Source: an uncultured Woeseiaceae bacterium | GTDB lineage: Bacteria > Pseudomonadota > Gammaproteobacteria > Steroidobacterales > Woeseiaceae | Direction: 5' to 3' | Length of the DNA stretch: 64,000 bases | Assembly (NCBI GenBank): GCA_945788625.1 | Contig: CALZMQ010000010.1 | Location: forward strand, 1-64,000 | In this document: positions 1 to 11,776 of the stretch, one piece after another | Layout of the letters: each line of letters begins with the position of its first letter | Numbering within the stretch: the stretch's first letter is position 1 | Program-made: the position numbers and the translations under genes | The notes under the pieces: model-generated | Databases searched by the model: none | What the model was told of the DNA's origin: nothing | What the model saw: the letters and a program-made list of their open reading frames with translations, nothing else

Positions 1-246
1 GAAATCAGCGCCGCCGATGTCATCGACGCGCTCGAGGGTCCGGTGTCTATCACCGAGTGCAGCGGCGCCGACAGCCACTGCGAGCACGAAGGCGTGTGCA
101 GCGTCGGCAGTTCCTGGCAACGTATCAACGTCGCCATACGCAGGGCCCTCAACGACATCACCCTGAGTGACCTGCTGCGGACCAACAGCCCGGTACCGCA
201 GTTCCAATTCGGCGGCACGCCAATCATTGTTGAAGGATCGAACTGA
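1..246 (+). CDS. Rrf2/IscR-type SUF operon regulator, C-terminal part
   Basis: The frame is open from base 1 to the TGA at 244-246, so only the last 81 residues are present. The visible piece holds three cysteines spaced C-x6-C-x5-C (TEC..., SHC..., GVC), followed by a short helix-rich tail. In IscR-like Rrf2 regulators this cysteine loop binds an Fe-S cluster and tunes DNA binding. The wing-helix DNA-binding domain lies upstream of the window. The gene ends 4 bases before sufB, so it is very likely the first gene of the operon and senses cellular Fe-S status. Family identity is clear from the cysteine loop and context. Whether it represses or activates cannot be told here. Confidence 0.85.
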   Translation, partial: EISAADVIDALEGPVSITECSGADSHCEHEGVCSVGSSWQRINVAIRRALNDITLSDLLRTNSPVPQFQFGGTPIIVEGSN

Positions 247-250
247 CTCA

Positions 251-1699
251 ATGGCAACAGAATCCGAAAACCTCGAAAGCCTGGTCAACCGGCGCTACGA
301 ACACGGCTTCGTCACCGACATCGCCACCGAGAGCCTGCCGCCCGGCCTTGACGAAGACGTCATCCGAGCAATCTCCGCGCGCAAGAACGAGCCTGAATTC
401 ATGCTCGAATGGCGCCTGCAGGCCTACCGACAGTGGCTGGAGATGCGCGAACCCGACTGGGCGCACGTGCACTACCCCAAGATCGATTACAACGAGATTT
501 CCTATTTCTCGGCGCCGAAGTCCGACGAGGACCGGCCCAAGAGCCTGGACGAAGTCGATCCGAAGTTGCTGGAGACCTACGACAAACTCGGCATCCCGCT
601 GCACGAGCGTGCGCGCCTCGCCGGCGTGGCCGTAGACGCCGTGTTCGACAGCGTCTCGGTCGCGACCACGTTCAAGGAAAAACTGGCCGACGTCGGCGTC
701 ATCTTCTGCTCGTTCTCCGAGGCGGTGCAGGAGCATCCCGCGCTTGTGCGGAAATACCTCGGCACCGTCGTACCCAGGCGTGACAATTTCTTCGCTGCGC
801 TGAACGCCGCGGTATTCAGTGACGGCTCGTTCGTCTACATACCGAAAGGCGTACGTTGCCCGATGGAGTTGTCGACCTACTTCCGCATCAATGCCGCCAA
901 TACGGGTCAGTTCGAACGCACGCTGATCATTGCGGACGAAGGCAGCCATGTCAGCTATCTCGAAGGCTGCACGGCGCCCATGCGCGATGAAAACCAGTTG
1001 CACGCGGCCGTGGTCGAACTCGTGGCGCTCAAGGACGCCGAGATCAAGTACTCGACGGTACAAAACTGGTACCCGGGCGACGAAAACGGCGTTGGCGGCA
1101 TTTACAATTTCGTCACCAAGCGTGGTGACTGCCGCGGCGCCAACTCAAAGATCTCCTGGACCCAGGTGGAAACCGGCTCGGCGATCACCTGGAAATACCC
1201 GAGCTGCCTGCTGCGCGGCGAAAACTCGGTCGGCGAGTTCTACTCCGTTGCCGTCGCGAACAACATGCAACAGGCCGATACGGGCACCAAGATGATCCAC
1301 ATCGGCCGCAATACCTCGAGCACCATTGTCTCGAAAGGCATATCGGCCGGACGCGCCGAAAACGCCTACCGTGGACTGGTACGCGTCATGCCGCAGGCAC
1401 ACGGTGCGCGCAATCACACACAATGCGATTCGCTGCTCATCGGCAAGCAATGTGGTGCACACACGTTCCCGTACATGGAAATCAAGAACCCGACGGCCAG
1501 GGTCGAACACGAGGCCACAACGTCGAAAATCTCCGCCGACCAGTTGTTTTACTGCCGGCAACGCGGCATCTCAGAAGAAGATGCCGTCAATATGATCGTC
1601 AACGGCTTCTGCAAGGAAGTCTTCAAAGAACTGCCCATGGAATTCGCGGTCGAGGCTCAGGCGCTCCTGAACGTCAGTCTCGAAGGCGCCGTCGGATAG
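251..1699 (+). CDS. sufB: Fe-S cluster assembly scaffold SufB
   Basis: This encodes 482 residues, close to the roughly 480-495 of SufB proteins. It is the core of the cytosolic SufBC2D scaffold on which clusters are built. The C-terminal half carries the SufB/SufD beta-helix with the segment QCDSLLIG; its cysteine (about residue 392) corresponds to the essential persulfide-accepting cysteine of E. coli SufB. The ATG at 251 is preferred over an in-frame upstream start at 167, because that would overlap the end of the regulator gene, and a GAAGGA sequence sits upstream of 251. sufC follows after 21 bases. Confidence 0.97.
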   Translation: MATESENLESLVNRRYEHGFVTDIATESLPPGLDEDVIRAISARKNEPEFMLEWRLQAYRQWLEMREPDWAHVHYPKIDYNEISYFSAPKSDEDRPKSLDEVDPKLLETYDKLGIPLHERARLAGVAVDAVFDSVSVATTFKEKLADVGVIFCSFSEAVQEHPALVRKYLGTVVPRRDNFFAALNAAVFSDGSFVYIPKGVRCPMELSTYFRINAANTGQFERTLIIADEGSHVSYLEGCTAPMRDENQLHAAVVELVALKDAEIKYSTVQNWYPGDENGVGGIYNFVTKRGDCRGANSKISWTQVETGSAITWKYPSCLLRGENSVGEFYSVAVANNMQQADTGTKMIHIGRNTSSTIVSKGISAGRAENAYRGLVRVMPQAHGARNHTQCDSLLIGKQCGAHTFPYMEIKNPTARVEHEATTSKISADQLFYCRQRGISEEDAVNMIVNGFCKEVFKELPMEFAVEAQALLNVSLEGAVG

Positions 1700-1720
1700 C
1701 AACAAGGAACACGATTTATC

Positions 1721-2473
1721 ATGCTGGAAATCAACAACCTCAAGAGCCGCATCGGCGATTCGGAGATTTTGCGTGGCGTTTCGCTGTCGGTGAAAACCGG
1801 CGAGGTTCACGCCATCATGGGGCCGAACGGCTCCGGAAAAAGCACGTTGGCGCAGGTCGTCGCCGGGCACGAAGATTACGAGGTCTCCGGCGGCAGCGTT
1901 ACCTACGACGGTAAGGACCTGCTCGAACTCGAACCCGAGGAGCGTGCACGCGAGGGCATTTTCTTAGGCTTCCAGTACCCGGTGGAGATACCGGGCGTCA
2001 ACAACGCCTATCTTCTGAAAGCCGCCGTCAACGCCAAGCGCAAGCACCAGGGTCTCGGCGAAGTCGACGCATTCGAATTCCTGAAGCTCGCCCGTGAAAA
2101 GATGGCGATGCTCGGCATGGACCCCAAGTTCCTGAATCGCGGCGTTAACGAGGGTTTTTCGGGCGGCGAGAAAAAGCGCAACGAGATCCTGCAGATGGCG
2201 ATGCTGGAACCGAGGCTCGCCATACTCGATGAAACCGACTCGGGCCTCGACATCGACGCGCTGAAAGCCGTCGCCGAAGGCGTCAACACCTTACGCAGCC
2301 CGGATCGGGCGATCGTACTCGTCACGCACTATCAGCGACTGCTCGATTACATCCAGCCCGACTTCGTGCATGTCTTGTCCGAGGGCCGCATCGTGCGCTC
2401 GGGCGACAAGTCGCTGGCGCTGGAACTCGAGGAAAAAGGCTACGACTGGCTGCGTGAGGCGGCGACCGCATGA
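1721..2473 (+). CDS. sufC: Fe-S assembly ATPase SufC
   Basis: A 250-residue ABC-type ATPase of the SUF system. Walker A is GPNGSGKS at residues 34-41, the ABC signature FSGGE at 146-150, and Walker B LAILDE at 166-171, followed by the D-loop. It has no membrane segments, as expected for SufC, which works in the cytosol with SufB and SufD, using ATP hydrolysis to remodel the scaffold. Its stop overlaps the sufD start by four bases (ATGA), indicating translational coupling. Confidence 0.97.
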   Translation: MLEINNLKSRIGDSEILRGVSLSVKTGEVHAIMGPNGSGKSTLAQVVAGHEDYEVSGGSVTYDGKDLLELEPEERAREGIFLGFQYPVEIPGVNNAYLLKAAVNAKRKHQGLGEVDAFEFLKLAREKMAMLGMDPKFLNRGVNEGFSGGEKKRNEILQMAMLEPRLAILDETDSGLDIDALKAVAEGVNTLRSPDRAIVLVTHYQRLLDYIQPDFVHVLSEGRIVRSGDKSLALELEEKGYDWLREAATA

Positions 2474-3761
2474 AGCAGGCATCCCTGTCCATTGAAGGAC
2501 TCAGGAGCGTTGTTGAGGCCTTGCCGCCCGACAACCTGACACCGGCGCGCGAGGCCGCGCTGGCGCACCTCGGCGAGCATGGGATACCCACGCTGCGCGA
2601 CGAGGACTGGAAATACACGGACCTGTCACCTGTCGTCGACATCAGCAATCGCTGGCTGACCGCGGGCGGGGGCCGCCAGTCGCCCGATACCCTGCTCGCC
2701 CGGATCGACGAAATCACCGGATCGATAGACGCCAACTGGCTGGTGGTCGCCAACGGCGTCGTCCTCGACCCCACTTTCCCGGCAGACGGCGGCAACGGCG
2801 TGCAGGTCGCGAAATTCAGCGATGCGCCTGCGCCGCTGGTCTTTGAGCGTCCGCTGGCCGACTTCAATGCTGCGTTGCTGCAGGACGGCCTGCGCGTCAG
2901 GATCTCGGGGACGGTCGGCAAGCCGGTCGGCATCCTCCTCATCGACCAGTCGGACGGCGATGCCAGTGTCTCGCAGGCCTGGGCGGAGATCGATGTCGAC
3001 GCGAACAGTGCTGTGGAACTGATCGAGTACCACGTGTCGCAGGGTAACGCCGACCACTACGCCAACTCGGTGCTGACGCTCAACGTCGGCGCAAACGCCG
3101 ATGTCAGGCACGTGCGCATTCAGAATCGCAGCACGCGCCACGTGCAGACCGGTCGCACGTCCGTCTCGCTCGGACGCGACAGCCGCCTCGACATGGCGAG
3201 TTACGATCTCGGCGGCGGACTCATTCGCAATGACATCGACGTCGATCTCAGTCAGCCCGGTGCCGATATCACGTTCAACGGACTGTACCTCGCCGGCGAA
3301 GGACAACACATCGACAATCACACCCGGGTCGACCATCGCGTCGGTCCGGCGACCTCGGCGCAGGAATACCGCGGCATCCTCAACGGCAATTGCCGTTGCG
3401 TGTGGAACGGCAAAGCCATCGTGCACGAAGGCGCCGACGGTACCGATGCCAGGCAGGCGAATCACAACCTCCTGTTATCGGAAAAAGCAGAAATCGATGC
3501 CAAACCCGAGCTGGAAATCTACGCAGACGACGTGAAATGCGCACACGGCACGACCGTCGGCCAGCTCGATGAGCGTTCGCTCTTTTACCTGCGCACGCGC
3601 GGCCTGGACAAGCGCCATGCCCGCCAGGTGCTGACACATGCGTTTGCTGCCGATCTCGTGTCCAGGGCCCCGGTGGATGCCGCAAGGAGTACCGTCAGCG
3701 CGATTGTCGACGCGCGCCTTGCCGACCTGATCGAGGCAGAATTTGCCGAGGAACTCGTGTC

Positions 3762-3765
<4 letters not shown>
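2470..3765 (+). CDS. sufD: Fe-S assembly protein SufD
   Basis: A 431-residue SufB/SufD-family protein in the expected position between sufC and sufS, coupled to both by ATGA overlaps. The N-terminal helical part contains the typical DEDWKYTDL segment. The C-terminal part is the beta-helix, with conserved stretches around [10 protein letters not shown] and [11 protein letters not shown]. In the family, SufD pairs with SufB to form the scaffold and takes part in iron entry. Length and order agree with a functional copy. Confidence 0.96.
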
Positions 3766-4999
<1,234 letters not shown>

Positions 5000-5003
<4 letters not shown>

Positions 5004-5476
5004 CCGAATCCCCGGCCAGCACAGAGGAGTTGCAGGATCTCTACCGCGAATTAATCCTCGACCACGCGCGCAGTCCACGCCGCTTCGGCCGGCTCGAGAA
5101 CGCGACCCACACAGCGGACGGTATCAACCCGCTCTGTGGGGACAAGCTGAAACTCTACCTGCAGGTCGATGCCGATCGCCGCATCCAAGACCTGAGTTTC
5201 GAGGGGTCCGGTTGCGCCATTTCGGTCGCATCTGCTTCCTTGCTGACGGACACCGTGGTGGGCCTTCCGGTCGACGAGGCCGAAGCGTTCTTCGACGTCA
5301 TCACGCGTCGTCTGACCGAGGGCCGGGTAACCGATGTCGAGGGCATCGATATCGACAAACTGAAGGCGCTCGACGGTGTGCGGGAATTCCCGGCGCGTGT
5401 AAAATGCGCGACCCTCGCCTGGCATGCGCTGCATTCAGCATTGAACCGGCAATCGCAGCCGGCTACCACGGAGTAA
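5000..5476 (+). CDS. sufU: SufU (NifU/IscU-like SUF protein)
   Basis: A 158-residue IscU-fold protein. Its three conserved cysteines are Cys46 (PLCGD, with Asp48), Cys72 (GSGCAIS) and Cys136 (VKCATLAW). The spacing between the second and third cysteines carries the longer insertion of SufU compared with IscU. In Firmicutes SufU is a zinc-dependent sulfur acceptor for SufS, and the same pairing is probable here because sufS and sufU overlap by four bases. A scaffold role cannot be excluded from sequence. Confidence 0.93.
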
Positions 5477-5484
5477 GACGCACG

Positions 5485-6036
5485 ATGTTTGGTCACACCA
5501 ATGAACCATTCGCCCTGTCACGAGACGTTTCCGCCATTATCATTCCAGCGGGCGAACAACTCACGCTTCGGGCTGGCACGGACGGTTTCATCACACAGGC
5601 GCTGGGTGGCAGTTTCACTGTTTATGTCGAGGGCAACCTGTTTCGCATCAGTGGCTCCGATGCGGATGCGCTCGGCAAGGAACCCGTGCCGCCACCGAAG
5701 GTTCCCGACAATGCCACCGACCAGGACATCGAGGCCGTCATCTGGGATCAGCTCAAGACCTGCTACGACCCCGAAATACCGGTCGACATCGTCAACCTGG
5801 GCCTGATCTACCGATGCGAGATTTCGCCACTTGGGAACGGCGAGCGTTCCGTCAGCGTCGATATGACCCTGACGGCGCCCGGCTGCGGAATGGGCGATGT
5901 CCTGGTGCAGGATGCACGCGAGAAGATCGCGATAATTCCGACGATCTCCGATGTTACCGTCGAACTGGTCTTTGATCCGCCCTGGAATGTTGGCATGATG
6001 ACCGACGAAGCCCGTCTGCAAACGGGGCTCATGTAA
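5485..6036 (+). CDS. sufT: Probable Fe-S maturation factor SufT
   Basis: An 183-residue protein with a short N-terminal region and a C-terminal MIP18/DUF59 domain (DQLKTCYDPEIPVDIVNLGL, then LTAPGCGMGD). This architecture is that of SufT proteins, which help mature or deliver Fe-S clusters. The ATG at 5485 lies 8 bases after sufU with a GGAG upstream. The frame is open much further upstream, but that stretch overlaps sufU and has no family resemblance. It is the last recognisable SUF gene of the operon. Confidence 0.9.
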   Translation: MFGHTNEPFALSRDVSAIIIPAGEQLTLRAGTDGFITQALGGSFTVYVEGNLFRISGSDADALGKEPVPPPKVPDNATDQDIEAVIWDQLKTCYDPEIPVDIVNLGLIYRCEISPLGNGERSVSVDMTLTAPGCGMGDVLVQDAREKIAIIPTISDVTVELVFDPPWNVGMMTDEARLQTGLM

Positions 6037-6054
6037 ACGAGGCGCGCGGCCGCT

Positions 6055-6549
6055 ATGAAGACGCTGACCCTGGTACGTCATGCAAAGTCCAGCTGGGAAC
6101 ACAGGGATCTCAGCGACCGGGAGCGTCCGCTCAACAAACGCGGCGAGCGTGACGCGCCGAAAATGGGCAAGCGAATTGCCGCTCACGGCATTCGGCCATC
6201 TCTCATCGTCAGCAGCCCTGCAAAGCGAGCATGGAAGACAGCCAAAATCATCGCGAAAGAAATCGGCTACCCGCTCGAGTTTCTGCAACGCGAGGACGGT
6301 CTGTATCTCGCCTCCGTCAGTGAAATACTCGATATCATCGTCGCGCAGGAAGTCGGCTTCAACAGCCTGATGATCGTCGGCCACAACCCGGGAATGACCG
6401 AATTCGCCAACTTCCTGTCACCGGGGCTGACAAACAACCTGCCAACCGCCGGCGTCGTGTCGGTGGACATCGACCAGGACGACTGGAGCCTGTACGAGCG
6501 CCCGCCAACGGAGTTGAAGGTCCACGATTACCCGAAGTTGCGGAGCTAG
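6055..6549 (+). CDS. sixA: SixA-like histidine phosphatase
   Basis: A 164-residue histidine-phosphatase (phosphoglycerate-mutase-like) protein. The catalytic motif LVRHAKSSW is at residues 6-14, with the second histidine in VGHNPGMTEF. Family members of this size dephosphorylate phosphohistidine domains such as HPt domains. The actual substrate is unknown. It begins 18 bases after sufT and may be co-transcribed with the SUF genes, though no functional link is known. Confidence 0.85.
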   Translation: MKTLTLVRHAKSSWEHRDLSDRERPLNKRGERDAPKMGKRIAAHGIRPSLIVSSPAKRAWKTAKIIAKEIGYPLEFLQREDGLYLASVSEILDIIVAQEVGFNSLMIVGHNPGMTEFANFLSPGLTNNLPTAGVVSVDIDQDDWSLYERPPTELKVHDYPKLRS

Positions 6550-6596
6550 ACAAAAACCGGGGTCGCTGTCAGGTACTTCTCACGGGAGGCTCGGAA

Positions 6597-7070
6597 GTGC
6601 ATCGACGAAACACGAAATCGCTGTCTCTTGCGTCGTGCACATGCCTGTGCTTCGTCGCCCTACTGGCGCTGACGGGTTGCCAGGAGCGATCGACGGGATC
6701 TGTCGACGATGGGGCCGACAGGAAGGCGCCATTCGGAGGTAATTCAAAACACGGCTCCGCTGTCACACTGACCGACCCCGCAACCGGGGACAGCAGGACT
6801 TTCAATTGCGACCAGATTATTCGTGACTCGTGGTCGGAAATCCGGCCCGGCCTATCAGAATTCCGCAAGCCGAAACTCGATCCCTCAGAGCTTCGATTCA
6901 TACTGCCGAACCTCGATGCGATCAATGCGCGGGCGCTGGAGGCCGGCGGGATTACATCAGCTCGGTACTTCGACAGCAGCACCGACTCTATGCGACGCGG
7001 GAATTTAAACTCCGTGGCTGCCTACGCGTTGATGTTCGAATGTCGTCACCCGCACTTTTTCGATCGCTGA
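6597..7070 (+). CDS. Small lipoprotein of unknown function
   Basis: A 157-residue protein starting at GTG, with a good GGGAGG ribosome binding site about 9 bases upstream. The N-terminus is a hydrophobic signal ending in the lipobox LTGC (cysteine at about residue 28), so it should be lipid-anchored in the envelope. The mature part has two further cysteines (FNCDQ and FECRH) and no family I recognise. It stands alone between sixA and the convergent sdaA. Confidence 0.7.
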   Translation: MHRRNTKSLSLASCTCLCFVALLALTGCQERSTGSVDDGADRKAPFGGNSKHGSAVTLTDPATGDSRTFNCDQIIRDSWSEIRPGLSEFRKPKLDPSELRFILPNLDAINARALEAGGITSARYFDSSTDSMRRGNLNSVAAYALMFECRHPHFFDR

Positions 7071-7207
7071 GTGCATCGGAGCAATCGCATTGCGAATGAA
7101 ACGGGTTTCGATGCTACGGGGACCTTGAGTTCGTAAGGTAACAGACTGCAGATTTCACCTTAACTAATTACAATATATTATTGTTTTTTATTACTTTTTT
7201 ATTGTAC
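7071..7207. other. AT-rich convergent intergenic stretch
   Basis: About 137 bases separate the convergent lipoprotein gene and sdaA. The part near 7158-7207 is almost pure A/T with several T and A runs, in sharp contrast to the GC-rich surroundings. No GC-rich hairpin precedes the T runs, so a classical intrinsic terminator cannot be claimed. Confidence 0.5.
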
Positions 7208-8566
7208 TTAGCATTCAGGAACGTTGACTGCGAGACCGCCCTGCGAGGTTTCCTTGTACTGTGACGACATGTCCAGGCCGGTCTGGCGCATCGTCTCTAT
7301 CACCTGGTCCAGTGTGACGATGTGCGTGCCGTCGCCGTGCATGGCGAGCTTCGCTGCGTTGATCGCTTTTACCGCGCCCATGGCATTGCGCTCGATACAC
7401 GGGATCTGCACCAGCCCGCCGATCGGATCGCAGGTCAGGCCGAGGTTATGCTCCATGCCGATCTCGGCAGCCTCCTCGATATGGTCGTTCGAGCCACCCA
7501 GCGCGGCGGCCAGTCCCGCTGCCGCCATCGAGCAGGCTACGCCGACTTCTCCCTGGCAACCCATTTCCGCACCGGATATCGACGCGTTGACCTTGTAGAG
7601 AATGCCTATCGCCCCCGCAGTAAGCATGAACGTGCGGATGCCCTCGCGGCTCGAACCGGGGACGAAGCGGTCGTAGTACATCAATACCGCCGGGATGATT
7701 CCGGCGGCGCCATTCGTCGGCGACGTGACCACGCGGCCGCCTGCCGCGTTTTCCTCGTTGACAGCAATCGCGAATGCATTGACCCACTCCAAAGCATCGA
7801 GCGCGCCGGGCTCGCTACGTTTTTCCAGGCTGCGGCGCAACTTGGGGGCGCGCCGCAAAACGGACATCTTACCGGGCAGGACGCCGTCCGTCCTCAAGCC
7901 GCGTTCAACACAGTCGCGCATCGCCTGCCAGAGGTCGTCAATTCGCCGATCGACCTCCTCCGCCCCGTGCCAGTACACTTCATTACCGAGCACGAGTTCG
8001 GCAATGGTCAGGTCGTTGTCCGCTGCCGCTGCAAGCAGCGACTCGCTGCTGACGAACGGCAACGGCGGATCGCCCTCCTGGGCGAGCGGCTCCGGTTCGT
8101 CGTCGCGCGCGATGAATCCGCCACCCAGCGAGAAGTAATTGACGTCTCGCAGGATCTCGCCGCCGGCGCCGACGGCGACAAAATGCATGCCGTTGGTGTG
8201 GCGCTCGAGCTCCCGTTCGTAGTCGAAGACCAGATCGGAGTCCGGATCGAAACGGAGTGGTCCGACGCCTGGTACGACAATCGTACAGTCGGCGCGAATG
8301 TCACTCAGCAGGCCGTCGACGGCATCCGGATCGATCGTCTCGGGCAACAAGCCGGACAGCCCCAGCAGAATCGCCGAGTCGGTGCCGTGTCCCTTGCCCG
8401 TCCAGGCAAGCGAGCCGTGCAGTGTTACCTTCAGGCCGGCGACATTGCCAGACACGTCCTGAAGCGCCGTAGCGAACGCATGCGCGGCCTTCATGGGCCC
8501 GACCGTGTGCGAGCTCGACGGCCCTATGCCGATCTTGAAAATATCGAATATGCTGATCGTGGCCAT
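7208..8566 (-). CDS. sdaA: L-serine ammonia-lyase (iron-sulfur type)
   Basis: A 452-residue single-chain serine dehydratase converting L-serine to pyruvate and ammonia. The N-terminal beta domain has the GPSSSHTVGPM signature. The C-terminal alpha domain carries cysteines in GCQGEVGVAC and in LTCDPIGGLVQIPC, which ligate the catalytic 4Fe-4S cluster in this family. The ATG at 8566 overlaps the putA stop by one base (TGATG). A TTG one codon earlier is less likely. The overlap implies co-expression with proline catabolism. Confidence 0.95.
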   Translation of the reverse strand: MATISIFDIFKIGIGPSSSHTVGPMKAAHAFATALQDVSGNVAGLKVTLHGSLAWTGKGHGTDSAILLGLSGLLPETIDPDAVDGLLSDIRADCTIVVPGVGPLRFDPDSDLVFDYERELERHTNGMHFVAVGAGGEILRDVNYFSLGGGFIARDDEPEPLAQEGDPPLPFVSSESLLAAAADNDLTIAELVLGNEVYWHGAEEVDRRIDDLWQAMRDCVERGLRTDGVLPGKMSVLRRAPKLRRSLEKRSEPGALDALEWVNAFAIAVNEENAAGGRVVTSPTNGAAGIIPAVLMYYDRFVPGSSREGIRTFMLTAGAIGILYKVNASISGAEMGCQGEVGVACSMAAAGLAAALGGSNDHIEEAAEIGMEHNLGLTCDPIGGLVQIPCIERNAMGAVKAINAAKLAMHGDGTHIVTLDQVIETMRQTGLDMSSQYKETSQGGLAVNVPEC

Positions 8567-11500
8567 CAATCGGAGGCGAGCGTCAGCAAACTGGCGTTGC
8601 CGCCAACGGCGGAGATGTTGTTGCTGACCGTGTACTCACTGCCGAAGCGCTGCAGGTAGTGCGGCCCTCCCGCCTTCGGTCCGGTGCCGGACAAGCCGCG
8701 GCCACCGAACGGCTGCACGCCGACAACGGCGCCGATCATGTTGCGGTTGATGTAGATGTTACCGGCGCCGGACGCCTTTACGAGACCCGTCGCTCGCGAG
8801 TCGATGCGACTGTGCAGGCCCATCGTCAGGCCGTACCCGGTCGCGTTGACTGCCTCGACCGTCTTGTCGAGGTCTTTGCCCTTGAATTTCATCACATGCA
8901 ATACCGGGCCAAAGACTTCTTCCGTCAATACGCCGATATCGTCGATTTCGACGAGCGTAGGTGCGAAATACGTTCCGCCCCTGGTGTCGTCGGGCAAAGT
9001 GCAGCGATGCACGATGCGCGCCTCCCTGGCCATTCTCTCGACGTGAGCGTCCAGTATCGACCTGGACGGTTCGTCGATCGCCGGTCCTACGTCGGTCGAC
9101 AAATGCCGCGGATCGCCGATGTCGAGTTCCTCCATGTAACCCTTCAGCAATTCGAGCGTGCGCGGTTCGATGTCTTCCTGCACGCACAGGAGCCGCAACG
9201 CCGAGCATCGCTGCCCGGCACTGTTGAAGGCGGAGTAGATGCTGTCGTGGACCACCTGCTCGGGCAAGGCCGAGCTATCGACGAACATGGCGTTTTGCCC
9301 ACCGGTCTCCGCTATCAGCGTACCGATCGGGCCGTTCTTGTGCGCGAGCGTCTGGTTGATGGTCTGGGCAACGCCCGTCGAACCGGTAAATACGACGCCG
9401 GTGACGCGAGGATCGGCCACGGCGCGGCCGCCAATGAGAGAGCCGGAGCCGGGAACGAAATGCAGCACCTCGCCTGGTACACCCGCCTCGTGCATCAGCT
9501 GCACCGCGCGATAGCCTATCAGCGGCGTTGGCCCCGCCGGTTTCGCAAGCACTGCGTTGCCGGCGGCCAGAGCAGCAGACACCTGGCCCGTGAAGATCGC
9601 CAGTGGAAAATTCCACGGGCTGATGGCCACGAACACGCCGCGGCCGCGCAGGCCATAGGTGTTACGCTCACCCGTCGGCCCGGGCATGATCTGCGGCTCG
9701 CCGAAATGGCGTTGCGCCTGCGCACCGTAGTAGCGCAGGAAGTCCACGGCCTCGCGCAGCTCGGAAATCGAATCCGGTATGGTTCTGCCGCCTTCCGTCA
9801 CGCACAGGGAAATCAACTCCGCGTGGTGCGTCTCGAACAGATCCGCCGCCTTGTTCAGTATCGCGGCGCGTTCGTCGGCCGGCGTCAGGTCCCAGGCGAC
9901 CTGCCCTGCTACGGCGAGGTCCAATGCCCGGTCGACGTCCTCTGCTGCCGCCAGGTGACAGATACCGACCACCTCCGCGGTGTTCGCGGGATTGACCGAT
10001 GGCGCCTCTGTTCCCGTCACTTCTTTGCCGCCGATGATCGGTTTGCCGGTAATCTCCTTGTCGCTCGCCAACTCGAGATCGTGCAGCAGCTGCCTGCTGA
10101 CGTTGCGGTCGGCGAGATTGAAACCGTGCGAGTTGTCGCGTTCGGGCTGAAAGATATCGAGCGGTCCGGGAATCTGCGCGTGCGGCAGGCATTCGTGGCC
10201 ACGCGTCAAGCTCAACGGGTCTGCGACGATGTCCTCGACTTCAATGGACTCATCGATGATCTTGTTGACGAACGAGGTATTCGAGCCGTTTTCGAGCAGG
10301 CGCCTTACCAGGTAGGGCAGCAGGTCCTCGTGATTGCCGACCGGCGCATAGACGCGGCAGGGCCGGTCGTGCTTTTCTGGATCGACGACTTCCGCATACA
10401 ACTCCTCACCCATGCCGTGCAGGCGCTGGAATTCGTAGTCGCGTCGTGAACCGGCAAAGTGCATCACACTGGCAAGCGTGTGTGCATTGTGCGTCGCGAA
10501 CTGTGCATACAGCTTGTCGCCGGCGGCCAGCGCCTGGCGCGCACAGGCCAGGTAGGACACGTCGGAATGCGCTTTGCGCGTAAACACCGGGTAGCTTGTA
10601 AGACCCTGCTCCTGTGCCCACTTGATCTCACTGTCCCAATAGGCGCCCTTGACGAGTCGTACCGGTATACGGCGGCCGACTTCGCCGGCGAGTTCCTCGA
10701 TGAAACGCATGGTGTCGCGGCCGCGGCGCAGGTAGGTCTGCACGGCGAGGCCGAATCCATCCCAGCCGTCGAGCGCCGAATCGCGATACACCTTCTCGAA
10801 TATATTCAGCCACATTTCCAGCCGATTCGCTTCTTCGGAATCGATCGTCAGGCCGATGCCGACGTCCTTCGCGTGCAGTGCAAGCTCCGTAATGGCCGGC
10901 ACGAGTTCCGCCATGACCCTTTCCTCGTGCGAGAACTCGTAGCGTGGATGTAACGCCGACAATTTCACCGAAATGCCTGGCGCCGAAAACACGTCGGGCG
11001 CATCGATCTGCGGTCCACTGCCGATGCTGTCGATGCCTTCGTGGTAGTTGTCGAGGTAACGTTTTGCGTCAGCCGCCGTCAGCGCCGATTCGCCCAGCAT
11101 GTCGAACGAATAACGGTATGGCAGCTTCTCTTTTTTGATCGAGCGCCTCAACGCCTCGCCGATGGTGCGCCCCATGACGAACTGGTGGCCCATGATCTTC
11201 ATGGCCTGGCGCATGGCGGTGCGCACAAGCGGCTCGCCGACACGACTGACGAGCTTGCCCAGCGTCTGTCCGGGATTAGTCGTTGCGATCTCGTCCAGGG
11301 TCAGTATCTGGCCGGTCAGCATCAGGCCCCAGGTCGATGCATTGACGAACAGGGAATCGCTCACGCCCAGGTGGTCTTTCCAATGCGCCGAGGCGATTTT
11401 GTCTGCGATAAGCCTGTCGGCAGTGTCGGCGTCCGGAATCCTCAACAGCGCCTCGGCGATGCACATGAGCAGCACGCCCTCATCCGAGGACAGGTCGTAT

Positions 11501-11718
11501 TGCTGCAGGAAGGCTTCGATACCACCGTCATTCGCCGTACTCTTGCGTACGGCGCGTACCAGTTGCGCAGCCGTTCCCTGGATCTTCTCGCGCACAGAAC
11601 GGCCGGGGTCAGCCGCCTCGACCAGCTCCCGCACGAGTTTTTCCTCATCGGCGAGGTACAGGTCGTTGATATAGGGAATACTGCCATCACGGGCAGCAGG
11701 CTGATCGACGAAACTCAT
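8566..11718 (-). CDS. putA: Bifunctional proline dehydrogenase / P5C dehydrogenase PutA
   Basis: About 1,050 residues. The N-terminal half is the FAD-dependent proline dehydrogenase barrel (around LVKGAYWDSE, THNAHT and YAPVGNHEDLLPYLVRRLLENG). The C-terminal half is the NAD-dependent aldehyde dehydrogenase with the catalytic cysteine in NSAGQRCSALR. It oxidises proline to glutamate. There is no N-terminal ribbon-helix-helix domain, so this is the shorter, non-DNA-binding PutA type. The ATG at 11718 has a GGAG about 8 bases upstream. A longer start at 11766 is rejected because it would begin beside a TATAAT -10 box. Confidence 0.96.
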   Translation of the reverse strand: MSFVDQPAARDGSIPYINDLYLADEEKLVRELVEAADPGRSVREKIQGTAAQLVRAVRKSTANDGGIEAFLQQYDLSSDEGVLLMCIAEALLRIPDADTADRLIADKIASAHWKDHLGVSDSLFVNASTWGLMLTGQILTLDEIATTNPGQTLGKLVSRVGEPLVRTAMRQAMKIMGHQFVMGRTIGEALRRSIKKEKLPYRYSFDMLGESALTAADAKRYLDNYHEGIDSIGSGPQIDAPDVFSAPGISVKLSALHPRYEFSHEERVMAELVPAITELALHAKDVGIGLTIDSEEANRLEMWLNIFEKVYRDSALDGWDGFGLAVQTYLRRGRDTMRFIEELAGEVGRRIPVRLVKGAYWDSEIKWAQEQGLTSYPVFTRKAHSDVSYLACARQALAAGDKLYAQFATHNAHTLASVMHFAGSRRDYEFQRLHGMGEELYAEVVDPEKHDRPCRVYAPVGNHEDLLPYLVRRLLENGSNTSFVNKIIDESIEVEDIVADPLSLTRGHECLPHAQIPGPLDIFQPERDNSHGFNLADRNVSRQLLHDLELASDKEITGKPIIGGKEVTGTEAPSVNPANTAEVVGICHLAAAEDVDRALDLAVAGQVAWDLTPADERAAILNKAADLFETHHAELISLCVTEGGRTIPDSISELREAVDFLRYYGAQAQRHFGEPQIMPGPTGERNTYGLRGRGVFVAISPWNFPLAIFTGQVSAALAAGNAVLAKPAGPTPLIGYRAVQLMHEAGVPGEVLHFVPGSGSLIGGRAVADPRVTGVVFTGSTGVAQTINQTLAHKNGPIGTLIAETGGQNAMFVDSSALPEQVVHDSIYSAFNSAGQRCSALRLLCVQEDIEPRTLELLKGYMEELDIGDPRHLSTDVGPAIDEPSRSILDAHVERMAREARIVHRCTLPDDTRGGTYFAPTLVEIDDIGVLTEEVFGPVLHVMKFKGKDLDKTVEAVNATGYGLTMGLHSRIDSRATGLVKASGAGNIYINRNMIGAVVGVQPFGGRGLSGTGPKAGGPHYLQRFGSEYTVSNNISAVGGNASLLTLASD

Positions 11719-11776
11719 GCTACTACTCCAACAATCCACGCTGGTCGTGGCATCGATAAGGAACACACGGCCGGCG

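Noticed and set aside
8659-10449. Long plus-strand open frame of 596 codons opposite putA
   Set aside because: It is a shadow of putA in GC-rich DNA: no ribosome binding site, Arg/His-rich composition, no family, while the minus strand encodes a full PutA.
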